The notes beneath the pieces were generated by a model. It was not told the origin of the DNA. It ran no database searches and was given only the letters and a program-made list of their open reading frames with translations. From Cryomorphaceae bacterium 1068 (lineage in GTDB: Bacteria > Bacteroidota > Bacteroidia > Flavobacteriales_D > Cryomorphaceae): a stretch of DNA of 64,000 bases. Both the position numbers and the translations under genes were made by a program. The DNA lies in the NCBI GenBank assembly GCA_027214385.1, contig JAPVXR010000001.1, positions 124,001-188,000 on the forward strand. Direction: 5' to 3'. Shown here piece by piece: positions 1 through 9,345 of the stretch (its first letter is position 1; the number at the start of each line of letters is the position of its first letter).

Positions 1-36
1 GGAGAATATAAATGGTTGAAAAAAAGGGAGCTATAA
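1..36 (+). CDS. Possible C-terminal tail of an upstream gene (partial)
   Basis: Frame 1 is open from the window edge to a TAA at 34-36 and would encode a Lys/Arg/Trp-rich tail (GEYKWLKKREL). It is too short to identify. Between it and the next gene lie two small overlapping frames, 12-146 (44 codons) and 143-208 (21 codons), joined by an ATGA overlap. Neither resembles a known protein, and they may be chance openings in AT-rich DNA. Confidence 0.25.
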   Translation, partial: GEYKWLKKREL

Positions 37-179
37 CGTCAATTTCATTTTTCAAAAACACCTCTGATTTCCCATATGGAAAACGAGCCGTAAGGATTAA
101 AATGTCAATTTTTTGTTCATTCACAGCTACCTTCTCTTTGGGATGAAAATCTGCATATTTGCAACAAACTTACTACCAT

Positions 180-1364
180 TTGAATCATATACTCATACTT
201 TGTTTTGACTATCCTCCTTACAAGACAGTAGGCGCACAGAGACCTAATCATTGGAAATTATTTTTTGAAAGCCAAGGTATAGAGGTAACAGTTGTCTCAA
301 GAAATGATTTTGACGATCATCAGGAGACATTGAAAGCCGATTCACCATCATTATTACAAGTAATTCGGAGAAAAATTCGCTCGGCTTTAAGTTTATATTT
401 TGCATACTTCTTACCTGTGTATGATCAAAAAAGACAACTATTAAAAACTGCATTTGAAGTATGTGCTACGAACTCTCCGGACATAATAGTTGCCACAGCT
501 GAACCTTTTATTTTGTTCAAATATGCAAATACCTTATCCAAGAAATTTGACATACCTTGGATTGCAGATTACCGTGATAATTGGTCCAATGAACCCACTC
601 TGGATTATTCCTATTTGCATGCTTTGTTATATCGCCAGTATTTCAGTGCTATTGAAAAGCGAATGGTATCAACAGCTTCTTATATAACTACTGTCGGTAT
701 CCCAACAGCGCAAAGAATCCAACAGATTTTCCCTCAAAAAGATATCGCCTTGATACCAAATGGTCATGCCATTCCCACGAACTTTAAAAGTTCATTGGTT
801 TCAAAGTCAAGGATCAAAATATCCTATTTTGGTAGACTTTACAAACATCGTAATCCTTCATTGTTCATATTGGGGGTAAAAAAATGGATAAGTGAAAATT
901 CAGATTCCGACTTGAAGATATACTTTTATGGTCTTGGGGATTTTAAGGAGCAAGCAGATTATTTATTGGAACTATTTGATGGAGTTGAAGATAAAGTGGT
1001 CATAACTGAATCTCTTTCATACATGGATTTAGTTTCGGCTGCCTCCGATTCAAATGCTTTTCTAATGCTTTCCGACCGAAATTTGCCGCTGACCAATGGG
1101 AAAGTGTTTGATTATCTGGGCTTGAAACGCCCTATTCTTCTTTGCCCTAATGATCATTCGGTTTTTAATGAACTCCTGACTAACCAAAGCTGCGGATACA
1201 TCGCCGATTCAGTCGAAGATGTGGTTAGAATTCTAGACGAATTTTGGGAACATATTGGGCAAGATGAATACTTTACAACTCCAGTTCTGAGGCAAGAGTA
1301 TTCCAGAGATAAATCATCTGAAGAGCTTTTGAATCTGATTAAGGAGGTATGTGCGGAATCATAG
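180..1364 (+). CDS. Glycosyltransferase, GT4-like (surface polysaccharide)
   Basis: A GT-B-type glycosyltransferase of about 394 residues that probably transfers a sugar from a nucleotide donor to a lipid-linked glycan at the cytoplasmic face of the inner membrane. The N terminus (HILILCFDYPP, then GAQRP) is the usual first strand and glycine loop of GT4-like enzymes. The C-terminal half has KISYFGRLYKHRNPSL at the start of the second Rossmann domain and a late acidic/Gly region (LPLTNGKVFDYLGLKRPIL) in the donor-binding position. I chose the TTG at 180 (MNHILIL) because it places the first strand at the N terminus. The frame is also open back to a TTG at 159. No ATG is available in this frame, so a frameshift from the ATG at 143 is possible. 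The stop overlaps asnB by 16 nt. Confidence 0.8.
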   Translation: MNHILILCFDYPPYKTVGAQRPNHWKLFFESQGIEVTVVSRNDFDDHQETLKADSPSLLQVIRRKIRSALSLYFAYFLPVYDQKRQLLKTAFEVCATNSPDIIVATAEPFILFKYANTLSKKFDIPWIADYRDNWSNEPTLDYSYLHALLYRQYFSAIEKRMVSTASYITTVGIPTAQRIQQIFPQKDIALIPNGHAIPTNFKSSLVSKSRIKISYFGRLYKHRNPSLFILGVKKWISENSDSDLKIYFYGLGDFKEQADYLLELFDGVEDKVVITESLSYMDLVSAASDSNAFLMLSDRNLPLTNGKVFDYLGLKRPILLCPNDHSVFNELLTNQSCGYIADSVEDVVRILDEFWEHIGQDEYFTTPVLRQEYSRDKSSEELLNLIKEVCAES

Positions 1365-3115
1365 GCTCAGTTAGCGGGCGGTCATTGCTCAATAAGTCAA
1401 TTGTGGATACCCTTTTTCATCGTGGACCTGATTCCGGAAATCTCTGGCAAGATTCCAAGGGTAAAACAGTCTTTGGCCACCGTCGGCTTTCCATTATTGA
1501 TCTGGCCGAGGCAGCAAATCAACCTTTTTTTAGCATTAGCGGTCGTTACGTAATGGTCTACAACGGCGAGGTGTACAACTACCGCGACTTGGTTTCTAAA
1601 AACAGCCTCCGCCTTAAGACTCAATCCGATACCGAAGCACTTCTCGAGTTCTTGGTGCAGGAAGGCTTTGACCAAATAACCCAACTCAACGGCATGTTTG
1701 CCTTGGCCATCTACGACAAGGAAACCGATGAAATCCACCTTTTCCGCGACCGTTTGGGCATCAAACCCCTTTATTATTACCACGACGGAAACCGATTTGC
1801 CTTTGCCAGTGAACTACCGGCACTCAAAGAACTAATTGGTGACGTGGAGATCAATCAAGACGTCATACCTCTTTTTCTCCACCGTGGATATATTCCCGAA
1901 CCCTACACTTTCTACAAGAACATCTATAAATTTCCTGCTGGTGCATATGGGCTCTACAAAAACGGGAAACTCACCATTAAGAAATATTGGAGACCTGAGG
2001 ACCATATTACGGAAACCGTTCTTCATTCTGAAGCTCAGGTCCTGCAGAAGGTGGAAGAATTGCTTCGTGATTCGGTTCAAATGCGGCTGATGTCTGATGT
2101 ACCCTTTGGCACATTTCTTAGCGGAGGAGCAGATTCGGGATTGATCACTGCCATGGCAGCTGATCAGCTAAAAGAACCTATCCTAACCTTTAATGTGTCT
2201 TTTGAGGATGCTGCCTTTGATGAAAGTCCTTTTGCCAAAGCCATGGCCGATCACCTTGGTGCGAAATACCATCATATTCATGTTACCCGTAAAGAAGTCA
2301 TGGATAATTTGGAGCAAGGGATTGATCTGTTGGGAGAGCCATTTATCGATTCTTCGGTGTTTCCGACGATGGCCGTTTCTAAGTTTGCCGCACAACACGT
2401 GAAGATGGTGCTAAGTGGGGATGGGGGAGATGAACTCTTTATGGGCTACGGTGCCTATACTTGGGCCGATAGAATGACCAAGTACTGGCCTTATCGTAAA
2501 GTATTGACTATGGCACTTCGAGCCTCGGGAAAGACTCGAAACAAAAGAGCAGCAAACGTTTTTGATGCCCCTTCCAAGGCAGAGTTATTTGCTCACATTT
2601 TTTCTCAAGAACAAAACCTCTTTTCCCGAAAAGAAATTGAGCGGATCTCAAACAAAGAGTTTATTGACCCATATAGCCCGAGTAAAAAGGCCCGAGACTT
2701 TTCCCCCGCTGAAGAACAAGCCTTTTTTGATTTGACCAATTACCTCAAGGATGATCTGCTGGTAAAGGTAGATAGAGCTTCTATGCGCTACAGTTTGGAA
2801 GCCAGAGTTCCATTTTTGGATCACCGGCTGGTAGAGCTTTCCCTGAATATTGACCCCAAGCTGAAACGCAAAAACCGAGAGTCAAAATATCTGATCAAAA
2901 AAATCATGGAACGATACTACCCCAATGAGCTGATCTACCGTCAAAAATGGGGATTTTCGATACCACTCGAAAAATGGATGAAAGAGTATCATCCATATAG
3001 GGTGTCGGCTGTGTATGAGAAGCCTTACAATGAAATAAATCGAAACTATCAATCCGGTGACGACTATCTCTACAATCGCCTTTATGCTTTAAAGGTCTTA
3101 TCCCGTTATATTTGA
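1349..3115 (+). CDS. asnB: Asparagine synthase (glutamine-hydrolysing), AsnB family
   Basis: A class II glutamine amidotransferase fused to an ATP-PPi synthetase domain; the family makes Asn from Asp or amidates other carboxylates. The start is fixed by the catalytic Cys2 (MCGIIGS), which becomes the N-terminal nucleophile after Met removal. Later motifs fit: HRGPDSG, NGEVYN, DTEALL, RDRLGIKPLYY, then the PPi loop SGGADSG near residue 250 and SGDGGDELFMGY. The length (588) is within the usual range for the family. The ATG overlaps the preceding glycosyltransferase by 16 nt and follows an AAGGAGG sequence at 1341-1347, too close to act as a normal Shine-Dalgarno. Its place between glycosyltransferases suggests amidation of a sugar acid or amino-acid decoration in the glycan rather than housekeeping Asn synthesis (inference). 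Confidence 0.93.
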   Translation: MCGIIGSVSGRSLLNKSIVDTLFHRGPDSGNLWQDSKGKTVFGHRRLSIIDLAEAANQPFFSISGRYVMVYNGEVYNYRDLVSKNSLRLKTQSDTEALLEFLVQEGFDQITQLNGMFALAIYDKETDEIHLFRDRLGIKPLYYYHDGNRFAFASELPALKELIGDVEINQDVIPLFLHRGYIPEPYTFYKNIYKFPAGAYGLYKNGKLTIKKYWRPEDHITETVLHSEAQVLQKVEELLRDSVQMRLMSDVPFGTFLSGGADSGLITAMAADQLKEPILTFNVSFEDAAFDESPFAKAMADHLGAKYHHIHVTRKEVMDNLEQGIDLLGEPFIDSSVFPTMAVSKFAAQHVKMVLSGDGGDELFMGYGAYTWADRMTKYWPYRKVLTMALRASGKTRNKRAANVFDAPSKAELFAHIFSQEQNLFSRKEIERISNKEFIDPYSPSKKARDFSPAEEQAFFDLTNYLKDDLLVKVDRASMRYSLEARVPFLDHRLVELSLNIDPKLKRKNRESKYLIKKIMERYYPNELIYRQKWGFSIPLEKWMKEYHPYRVSAVYEKPYNEINRNYQSGDDYLYNRLYALKVLSRYI

Positions 3116-3118
3116 GCC

Positions 3119-4396
3119 ATGCAAAAAAGGGTGCTATACCTGACTTACGATGGCTTGACCGACCCCTTGGGTCAAAGCCAAATTCTGCCCTATTTGGAGG
3201 GGCTTAGCGAGAGAGGCCATCGGATCACCATCTTGTCTTTTGAAAAGACAAAGCCCTTTGCTCGTTTGGAAAACACCATTCAACGACGCTGTAAAAAGGT
3301 AGGGCTGGAGTGGAAACCACTGCAATACACCAAGAATCCACCCATTCTCTCGACTATAAAGGATTTACAGCGGCTAGAAACAGAGGTAAGAGACCTTCAC
3401 GGACAAGAACCATTTGACCTGATCCATTGTCGCTCTTACCTGACCTCATTGGTAGCGCTCAAGTTGAAGCGTGAGAAAGGCATTCCGTTCCTGTTTGATA
3501 TGCGCGGATTCTATGCCGATGAGCGGGTCGATGGGAAAATTTGGAACCTGACTAACCCACTTTATAAACGCATTTATGATTACTTTAAGATAAAGGAACG
3601 CGACTTCTTGGAGCAGGCGGATGCCATTGTTTCACTCACCTACGAAGGTAAGCGTGAAATCGAAAACTGGTACGTGCAAAATGAACTCTATGGGGGAGGT
3701 GAGTTTATGTACAACTATGACCGCGCCCTTAAAGTTCAAGACAAAATCACAATTATTCCTTGCGCTTCTGATTTGGATCATTTTGATTTTCGCCGCATTA
3801 CGGACAACAAGAAGTTGTGGCTCCAAGCAGTCTACGGAATAGACCCGAGTTTAGAATACCTCGGCTACGTAGGATCTCTCGGGACCTGGTATATGGCCAA
3901 TGAGATGCTGGATTTGTACAAAGTGCTACTCCAAAAGAAGCCCAGTCTTCGCTTTCTCATATTAAGTCACGATGATTTGGCTCCTCTTCGACAAAGGGCA
4001 AGTTCCTTAGGTATTCCACAATCCTATATCGTGCATGTCGCTGCCGAGCGAAAGGATGTACCGGCTTTGATGAGTTTGATGTCCGCTTCTGTATTCTTTA
4101 TCCTACCAGCCTATTCCAAGAAAGCCTCCAGCCCCACCAAGCAAGGGGAACTGATGGCCATGGGAATTCCGGTGATTTGCAATGCAGGAGTAGGGGATAG
4201 TGCGGACATTGTTGAGAAATTCGGTTCGGGATGGGTGGTGAAGAACTGTGAAGAAGAATATTATATAGAGGTAGCGGAGAACTGGGATAAGATCACGTTA
4301 CTGGACAAAATCCAAATTCGAATAGGAGCTAAAGACTATTTTTCTTTAGAGAAAGGAATCAATGCCTATGGAGATATATATTGCAGAATAGAGTAG
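3119..4396 (+). CDS. Glycosyltransferase family 4
   Basis: A GT4-type enzyme of 425 residues. The N-terminal domain starts VLYLTYDGLTDPLGQSQ and continues with HCRSYLTSL and FDMRGFYADERVDG, a pattern common to GT4 enzymes in Bacteroidota polysaccharide clusters. The C-terminal donor-binding domain has YLGYVGSLGTWYM and, near residue 340, SSPTKQGELMAMGIPVICN, which is the E-x7-E-like nucleotide-sugar region. It begins 3 nt after the asnB stop, so the two are almost certainly co-transcribed. It ends just before a short convergent gap facing the minus-strand glycosyltransferase. The sugar and acceptor cannot be deduced from the sequence. Confidence 0.88.
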   Translation: MQKRVLYLTYDGLTDPLGQSQILPYLEGLSERGHRITILSFEKTKPFARLENTIQRRCKKVGLEWKPLQYTKNPPILSTIKDLQRLETEVRDLHGQEPFDLIHCRSYLTSLVALKLKREKGIPFLFDMRGFYADERVDGKIWNLTNPLYKRIYDYFKIKERDFLEQADAIVSLTYEGKREIENWYVQNELYGGGEFMYNYDRALKVQDKITIIPCASDLDHFDFRRITDNKKLWLQAVYGIDPSLEYLGYVGSLGTWYMANEMLDLYKVLLQKKPSLRFLILSHDDLAPLRQRASSLGIPQSYIVHVAAERKDVPALMSLMSASVFFILPAYSKKASSPTKQGELMAMGIPVICNAGVGDSADIVEKFGSGWVVKNCEEEYYIEVAENWDKITLLDKIQIRIGAKDYFSLEKGINAYGDIYCRIE

Positions 4397-4451
4397 GAAC
4401 TACTCTACGGACAAGTGTATTTAACCAGATCGAGAGATTCTGTACAAATAC

Positions 4452-5618
4452 TCAACTCCAAAATAAGCTTACAAAACTTTTTTTGTTAGAGAGAATTGAA
4501 TATTTGTCCAAAATGCGCTCCTTGCCTTTTATTCCCAATCCGTTGCGCAGTGAATGATCGTCCAGTAGATTGAAAATATTTTTTTGCCATAATACCGAAT
4601 TATTCAACGGCATTTCTTCAGCGATCAACCCAAATTCATTTTCACCTATAATATCCAAATTGGCTCCAACTTTCGAAACAATTGTAGGAATTCCTAAAGC
4701 CATGTATTGAAGTGCTTTGAACCCGCATTTGCCCTTTTCCCACTCCGTATTATAGAGGGGCATCACTCCGATATCGATTTCCAATAGATCCTCTATCTCA
4801 GTTTTCTTTTTCCATTTACGGAACTCCACAAAATCGGGCATCGACTCAGGTGGTACATCAGCGATCAACAAGAACCGAAAAGGATGGGTCCGATAGACCT
4901 CCTCCAAAACAGGGAATAGGGGAGTAAGCTGTTTCAATGTGCTATGAGTACCAGTCCAACCAATGGTTACGAGCTTGTCACTTTCAAGACGATCAGCCGA
5001 CAGCTGATAGCTGGGAGCCGACAGCCCATTGACAGCTTCCCCCTTCTTAATCCACTTTGAGCCCCTACGAATATACAAATCAGGATTATGATGTCCCTTC
5101 GTATCAATCGTAGTAGGAATAATCCTTACATCCTCACAATACTGCCTCGCATACTCCGACAGGAATTTATTTCCGGTTACTACGGTAGTGGCCCACGAAC
5201 AAATCTTTGCTGTTTTCCCATGAAACTTCAGCTTACCCGCAGTTCTCTCGTTTGCTTTTGAGCTATTCGGAAGCCAAATGGCGTCGTCAAAATCAAAAAT
5301 TATTGGTTTCCTGAATACTTTGGCTACAGCCCATTCAAACCATGGCGGCCCAATGGGCGTGGCCTCTCGATGAATAAAAACTTTATTGTAATTGCTCACT
5401 TGAGCAAGTAATAAGAGTCGCCTCCAAAATCCTCCTATCGTTCTTAATACTTTGTACTTGATACTGCCGTCTTCGTAAATTCTCGGCCATTCATCTTTTC
5501 TCCAAAATCCTATCTGCTTAAAATCCACATTTTGCACCAAATCAAGATATTGCTCAAATCTAAATCGTTGGGATGGAGCAAGACCAGAAGGATAAGGACC
5601 TAGAACTAATACTTTCAT
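4452..5618 (-). CDS. Glycosyltransferase (GT-B, family 1/4-like) with repeat-derived insertion
   Basis: 388 residues. It begins [24 protein letters not shown], has [15 protein letters not shown] and DFDDAIW in the N-terminal domain, and [15 protein letters not shown] then [32 protein letters not shown]-type motifs in the donor-binding domain, split here by ordinary residues. This is the glycosyltransferase family common in Bacteroidota capsule loci. Just before VTIGWTG is an extra segment containing [14 protein letters not shown]. Its DNA (about 4995-5036) is an array of AGCTGAN/AGCCGAC-type heptamers like those in the intergenic blocks at 11.6 and 14.2 kb. The array is in frame, so the enzyme may still work. 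The ATG overlaps the upstream membrane-protein stop as TAATG at 5616-5620, indicating translational coupling. Confidence 0.85.
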   Translation of the reverse strand: [388 protein letters not shown]

Positions 5619-7018
5619 TAATAGTTAAATCCAGGAATAAGCTGATTGTTTTGGCGAATTCTTGCCTCGATCTCTTTTTCCACAAATCCTTTTTTCAGCT
5701 CTTTATGCTTATATCTCAATATAAACAATGAAGCGACGAAAAAAGGAACACATTGTATTTTATATCTGGATAAGGCTCCAAAATTATAGGAAGAAAAACC
5801 AACCGCAAATCCAAAAAATATTGAAAAAATCACACACATTAATAAGAAGGAATCATTGGTTATAAAACTGTAAGTGCGAAAGATTCCAACTTTTAAAATT
5901 GTAGCAACAGTAAAAAAAAGGAAGAGAAAACTTTCGATCGCTTGAGCCAACATAGCCGTATTCTTAACCTCCCAAAAATAGGGCCTAAAAAAGGTGACAT
6001 TCACAGCCGCTGGAAAGACTTTTAGAAGGCCTGTAGTAGTCTCTTCATAACTTCCTAAAGTATAGCTAGATCCCCTCCCATTATCACCGGAGGTATTGCG
6101 TCCTTCAACATAATGCCAGCCTTGCATACTTTGAGCGGAGTCAACAAAATTTTCAACAGAATATTTTTCCGTATACTGACTCAAAAAGTTAAGAGAGTAA
6201 GTTACGGCCAAAATAGAAATGCCTCCGATTATTGGTAATACCGCTGATCTTAGCCACCAAACGTTTATTCGATCTCTAAGGTAGAGTGTCCGCCAAATAA
6301 GAACCGCTGGTATCAAGCTAACCAATACATATGCTTTGATGGAAAAGATCAAATAGCCTGTAATAAGTATGATCAAAATTGCTTTAATATTGAAAATCTT
6401 CCATGAAAATAGTTTATCCGAATAAAAGAGGAAGAGACCTACAAAGCACAATATAAATGTGTCTTTATTGAAGCCAGAACCCCAAAATAAGACCGAGGGA
6501 ATAAACAATACTGAGAACGCCATTTGTTTCTCAAGTGCGGGAAATTTTCTTTGAAAGAGCAAGAAAAAATGCCAGAGCCCCCAATAATTGAATAGCCCAA
6601 TAAGCATGCTTCCTGAAAAATAGCTTCCCATCCCCATTAAAATAAATGGAGTACCTAAATTGACTGTGTAATATTCAGTTGTAGAGTGAAAAGAGGTTTG
6701 AAAAAGTAAATCCAGAGTAGTCGCGCTGACATTTTCATATTGTCTCGTCATAACCTCATAAAAGACTTGAGGTCCATTTGACAAGGCTTTAATATGGATG
6801 AGCGCTTCTTGAAAATAGGCACGTGTATCTCCGCCATAATCATAGTAAAAGGTGTATACTAGGCAAAAAGCGATACAGGCCAAAAGTTTGAACAACAATC
6901 CTTTCATGAACCATTTTTGATAGATAGGATTGTGAGGATGTTTGTTTTGGAAATATTTCCCAACACCCAAGCAAAGAGGGAGATAAACAAGAATAAGCAA
7001 AAAGTCAAGAAAACTCAT
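5618..7018 (-). CDS. Polytopic membrane protein, possible polysaccharide polymerase/ligase
   Basis: 466 residues with roughly ten hydrophobic membrane segments spread over the whole length and a long periplasmic-type loop (around residues 275-340, rich in Asn/Gly/Thr). The short motif WGSGFNKDT near the middle resembles the SG-x-x-KD motif of EpsG/Wzy-like proteins. No enzymatic domain can be named with certainty. It lies directly upstream of a glycosyltransferase (1-nt overlap) in a polysaccharide gene cluster, so polymerisation or transfer of repeat units is the best guess. An O-antigen-ligase-like or uncharacterised membrane protein is equally possible. The region upstream (7019-7827) shows no convincing promoter. 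Confidence 0.7.
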   Translation of the reverse strand: MSFLDFLLILVYLPLCLGVGKYFQNKHPHNPIYQKWFMKGLLFKLLACIAFCLVYTFYYDYGGDTRAYFQEALIHIKALSNGPQVFYEVMTRQYENVSATTLDLLFQTSFHSTTEYYTVNLGTPFILMGMGSYFSGSMLIGLFNYWGLWHFFLLFQRKFPALEKQMAFSVLFIPSVLFWGSGFNKDTFILCFVGLFLFYSDKLFSWKIFNIKAILIILITGYLIFSIKAYVLVSLIPAVLIWRTLYLRDRINVWWLRSAVLPIIGGISILAVTYSLNFLSQYTEKYSVENFVDSAQSMQGWHYVEGRNTSGDNGRGSSYTLGSYEETTTGLLKVFPAAVNVTFFRPYFWEVKNTAMLAQAIESFLFLFFTVATILKVGIFRTYSFITNDSFLLMCVIFSIFFGFAVGFSSYNFGALSRYKIQCVPFFVASLFILRYKHKELKKGFVEKEIEARIRQNNQLIPGFNY

Positions 7019-7827
7019 TTAGGCCACAACTTTTTCATGTATTTTCTGAGCTGTACAGTGGAATTGATGTGTTCCATAATAGCTGAGGGTTACAGGAAAG
7101 TTGTTGCCTTGAATAGCGAATTTGCTCATGTCCATAATGATTACCCCCCCCCCTCCTTTTTTATTCAGTTTAAAGTTGCTAGAAAACGCATAGATCAATC
7201 GTTTAAATGTTCAAACCTGTCGCTAAAAGAGATAAGCCCTAGCATAGGTCTTATTCGTGAAGTTCTCTTCAATTCCATCAAGGCTTAAGCCTTATTCATA
7301 AATTTAAAGCCATAATCTTAATCAAACTTAAATGAATAATTTGTTTAATCTAACAATTTGGTGCAAAAGCTAAACTTGGGTTGTAAAACATAATGATGTT
7401 TACTTTTAGCACTGCGGAAAACTATTTGATAGTATTTAGCTAACCCAATTGACACGTGCTCAATCTACTTATTTAATACGAATATAAGCTCTTCGGTTAA
7501 GCTGGCGTCAATTCCACTATATTCGCATTTCCAACTCCGCAACAAAACTTAATATGAAGCCAATCAGATTTTGGGCTTAAACTCGACTTAGATACTTTTT
7601 GGGGTTTAATTACCAAGCGTCAAACTTATTAGATTAGACAATCAGAGTTATGGACCGAATATTTCGATCAGGTCTCTTCTGCTTGAAATGCTCACTGATA
7701 TTTCTTTTTCCAGCTTTCAAAATTGCTTACTACTTATTTGACTTTTTTAAAAAAAAGAAACTGACCTTTCGTGTCTGATATAGAAAATCAGAATTATTAA
7801 TTATTTAACGATCATTGAGATTTTAAA
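7019..7827. other. AT-rich intergenic stretch with a poly-C tract
   Basis: About 800 bp with no convincing gene. It holds a run of ten C residues at 7144-7153 followed by TCC and a T run. The rest is AT-rich with no clear hairpin terminator or promoter. It separates the polysaccharide cluster from the accessory region. Confidence 0.6.
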
Positions 7828-8340
7828 TTACGGTTCAACCACCTCCATCCAAAACGTCGTCCGATCCAATCCGGTCAAGCTTCCGCCGACGCAGAAATCC
7901 ATGCCTTTCAGCTCTTTCAAACCCGTCAATTGCGCAGCCATGGCCAATTCTTTCTCCATCACGTAAACAACACCCCGGCGCACGTATTTTCGGTTGATCC
8001 AATCCCAAACAGCTTCGAGCTCTTCACTTCTTCCCACCTCGGTCACAAAAACCAATACCTTCGGTCGCTTCCGCTTTCCGCAAAAACGACCCAGCACATC
8101 CAAAAAACCTTCAGGATTATCCCGACCATAACGGCCAAAACCATACTCCAAATCAAATTCAGATAAAATGCCACTCGAATAAGCAGATACCCATGTGTCA
8201 ACGGGCCATTCGCGCAAGCAAACCTGAGCCTTCCCGATACCGAGAAAACGATCCAAACAAACCGGCAAACCATCGCCGATCCATATACCTCGGAACTTAC
8301 TCCTCTTTTTCGCTATCCCTTCTTCCCTCACCGATCGCAT
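7828..8340 (-). CDS. Hypothetical protein, partner of the small HTH gene
   Basis: About 170 residues, alpha/beta in character, with basic patches (CGKRKRPKVLVFVTEVGR) and several Trp and Cys residues; no signal peptide or membrane segment. I do not recognise the family. Start uncertain: ATG at 8340 (MRSVREEG) is used; ATG 8358 or GTG 8367 are possible. All overlap the end of the upstream HTH gene (stop at 8297-8299), so the two are probably translated together. The segment KVLVFVTEVGRSEELEAVWDW, followed by RGVVYVMEKE, reads like two beta-strand/helix units. It may belong to the neighbouring phage-like module (inference from position). Confidence 0.55.
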   Translation of the reverse strand: MRSVREEGIAKKRSKFRGIWIGDGLPVCLDRFLGIGKAQVCLREWPVDTWVSAYSSGILSEFDLEYGFGRYGRDNPEGFLDVLGRFCGKRKRPKVLVFVTEVGRSEELEAVWDWINRKYVRRGVVYVMEKELAMAAQLTGLKELKGMDFCVGGSLTGLDRTTFWMEVVEP

Positions 8341-8536
8341 CAAAATGAGTGTAAACATCTGATTCACTTATTCCGGTGTAATGACAAAATTCACTCACGG
8401 TGATAAACATATCACGTCCTTTTCCGAAGTACTTGCGCATCTGGGAAATATGTCGATATCCCGTCTTTACACTCTTTCCAAGTAAAATGGCAATGTCACT
8501 TGCGTAGATCACCGCCCTGTAGTTTTTGTGTTTCAT
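8297..8536 (-). CDS. Small helix-turn-helix DNA-binding protein
   Basis: 79 residues. The N-terminal part (YASDIAILLGKSVKTGYRHISQMRKYFGKG) looks like an HTH with the recognition helix around TGYRHISQMRK. The second half (ITVSEFCHYTGISESDVYTHF) resembles a second HTH-like or winged segment. Small proteins of this shape recur in Bacteroidota, often near phage-like or repeat-rich regions (general knowledge, not checked here). The C terminus is strongly acidic. It overlaps the downstream gene by 44 nt. A role as regulator of the adjacent module is inference. Confidence 0.6.
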   Translation of the reverse strand: MKHKNYRAVIYASDIAILLGKSVKTGYRHISQMRKYFGKGRDMFITVSEFCHYTGISESDVYTHFDAIGEGRRDSEKEE

Positions 8537-8691
8537 AAGGATAAGTTTGGTTAATAAAACACTGGCTATGTCGGCCTCAGCTACTACTAGTTAGTGATTT
8601 TTTCTAAAAAAGTCAAGCGTTTTAACAATCTCATTAATCTTAACTGTGTGATATATAGAGTGTTTATGCCAGCTGTCAAAAAGTGACACCC

Positions 8692-9170
8692 ATGCACTTC
8701 GAAATACTCACCACACAATATGCCCTACGTACTACACACTACGAGCTACGCACTACGCCCTGCGAGCTACGAAATACTACCACCGACTATCGACTACCGA
8801 CCATCGACTACCACCTCCACCTTCTCGATACATTTTGCCCCTTCGTCGCAAAACACTCGAAGTGACAACGCTTTTCATTCTTAACTGCCCACTGCCCACT
8901 GCCCACTGACCACTGACCACTGACTACTGCCCACCGACCACCAACCATCGACTACCGACTTCGCCCTACGAGCTACGAGCTACGCACTACGTCCTACGAG
9001 CTACGAAATACTACCACCAACCATCGACCATCGACTACCACCTCCACCTTCTCGATACATTTTGCCCCTTCATCGCAAAACACTCGAAGTGACAACGCTT
9101 TTCATTCTTAACAGCCCACTGCCCACTGCCCACTGCCCACTGCCCACTGACCACTGACCTCTGACCACCT
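8692..9170. repeat. Heptanucleotide repeat block 1 with two core palindromes
   Basis: Long run of degenerate 7-bp units in three flavours: CACTACG/AGCTACG/CCCTACG, ACTACCG/ACTATCG/ACCATCG, and CCCACTG/ACCACTG/ACTACTG. The same order occurs twice and ends each time in a conserved core at 8809-8885 and 9038-9112, in which TCGATACATTTTGC and GCAAAACACTCGA can pair as an imperfect hairpin around CCCCTTCGTC. The core is followed by GTGACAACGC and TTTTCATTCTTAAC, then by CCCACTG units. No protein-coding capacity beyond chance. Confidence 0.9.
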
Positions 9171-9186
9171 TTCTTCCCCTATACCT

Positions 9187-9213
9187 ATCCCTAACCAATC
9201 CCTAACCAATCCC
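9187..9213 (+). repeat. 11-bp tandem repeat
   Basis: Unit ATCCCTAACCA occurs at 9187-9197 and 9198-9208 with a partial third copy, in a C-rich stretch (TATCCC/ACCAATCCC) running from about 9180 to 9240. It lies between repeat block 1 and the promoter region of the next gene. Confidence 0.7.
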
Positions 9214-9345
9214 ATACCTATCCCTATCCAACTCCTATTCATTTCCATTTTCAATCCCGTTTTTTCCCGGGTCATCCCAAAATTTCCCGCGATTCCAAAT
9301 AATTAGACACCTTTCACGATCATTTCCCAACTTTCCCGCAACTGC

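Noticed and set aside
6917-7288. Plus-strand open frame of 123 codons
   Set aside because: Overlaps the start of the membrane protein gene, crosses the C10 tract, and has no recognisable protein features.
8683-8865. Open frame of 60 codons within repeat block 1
   Set aside because: Made only of heptamer repeat sequence; the similar frame at 11809-12030 is the same artefact.
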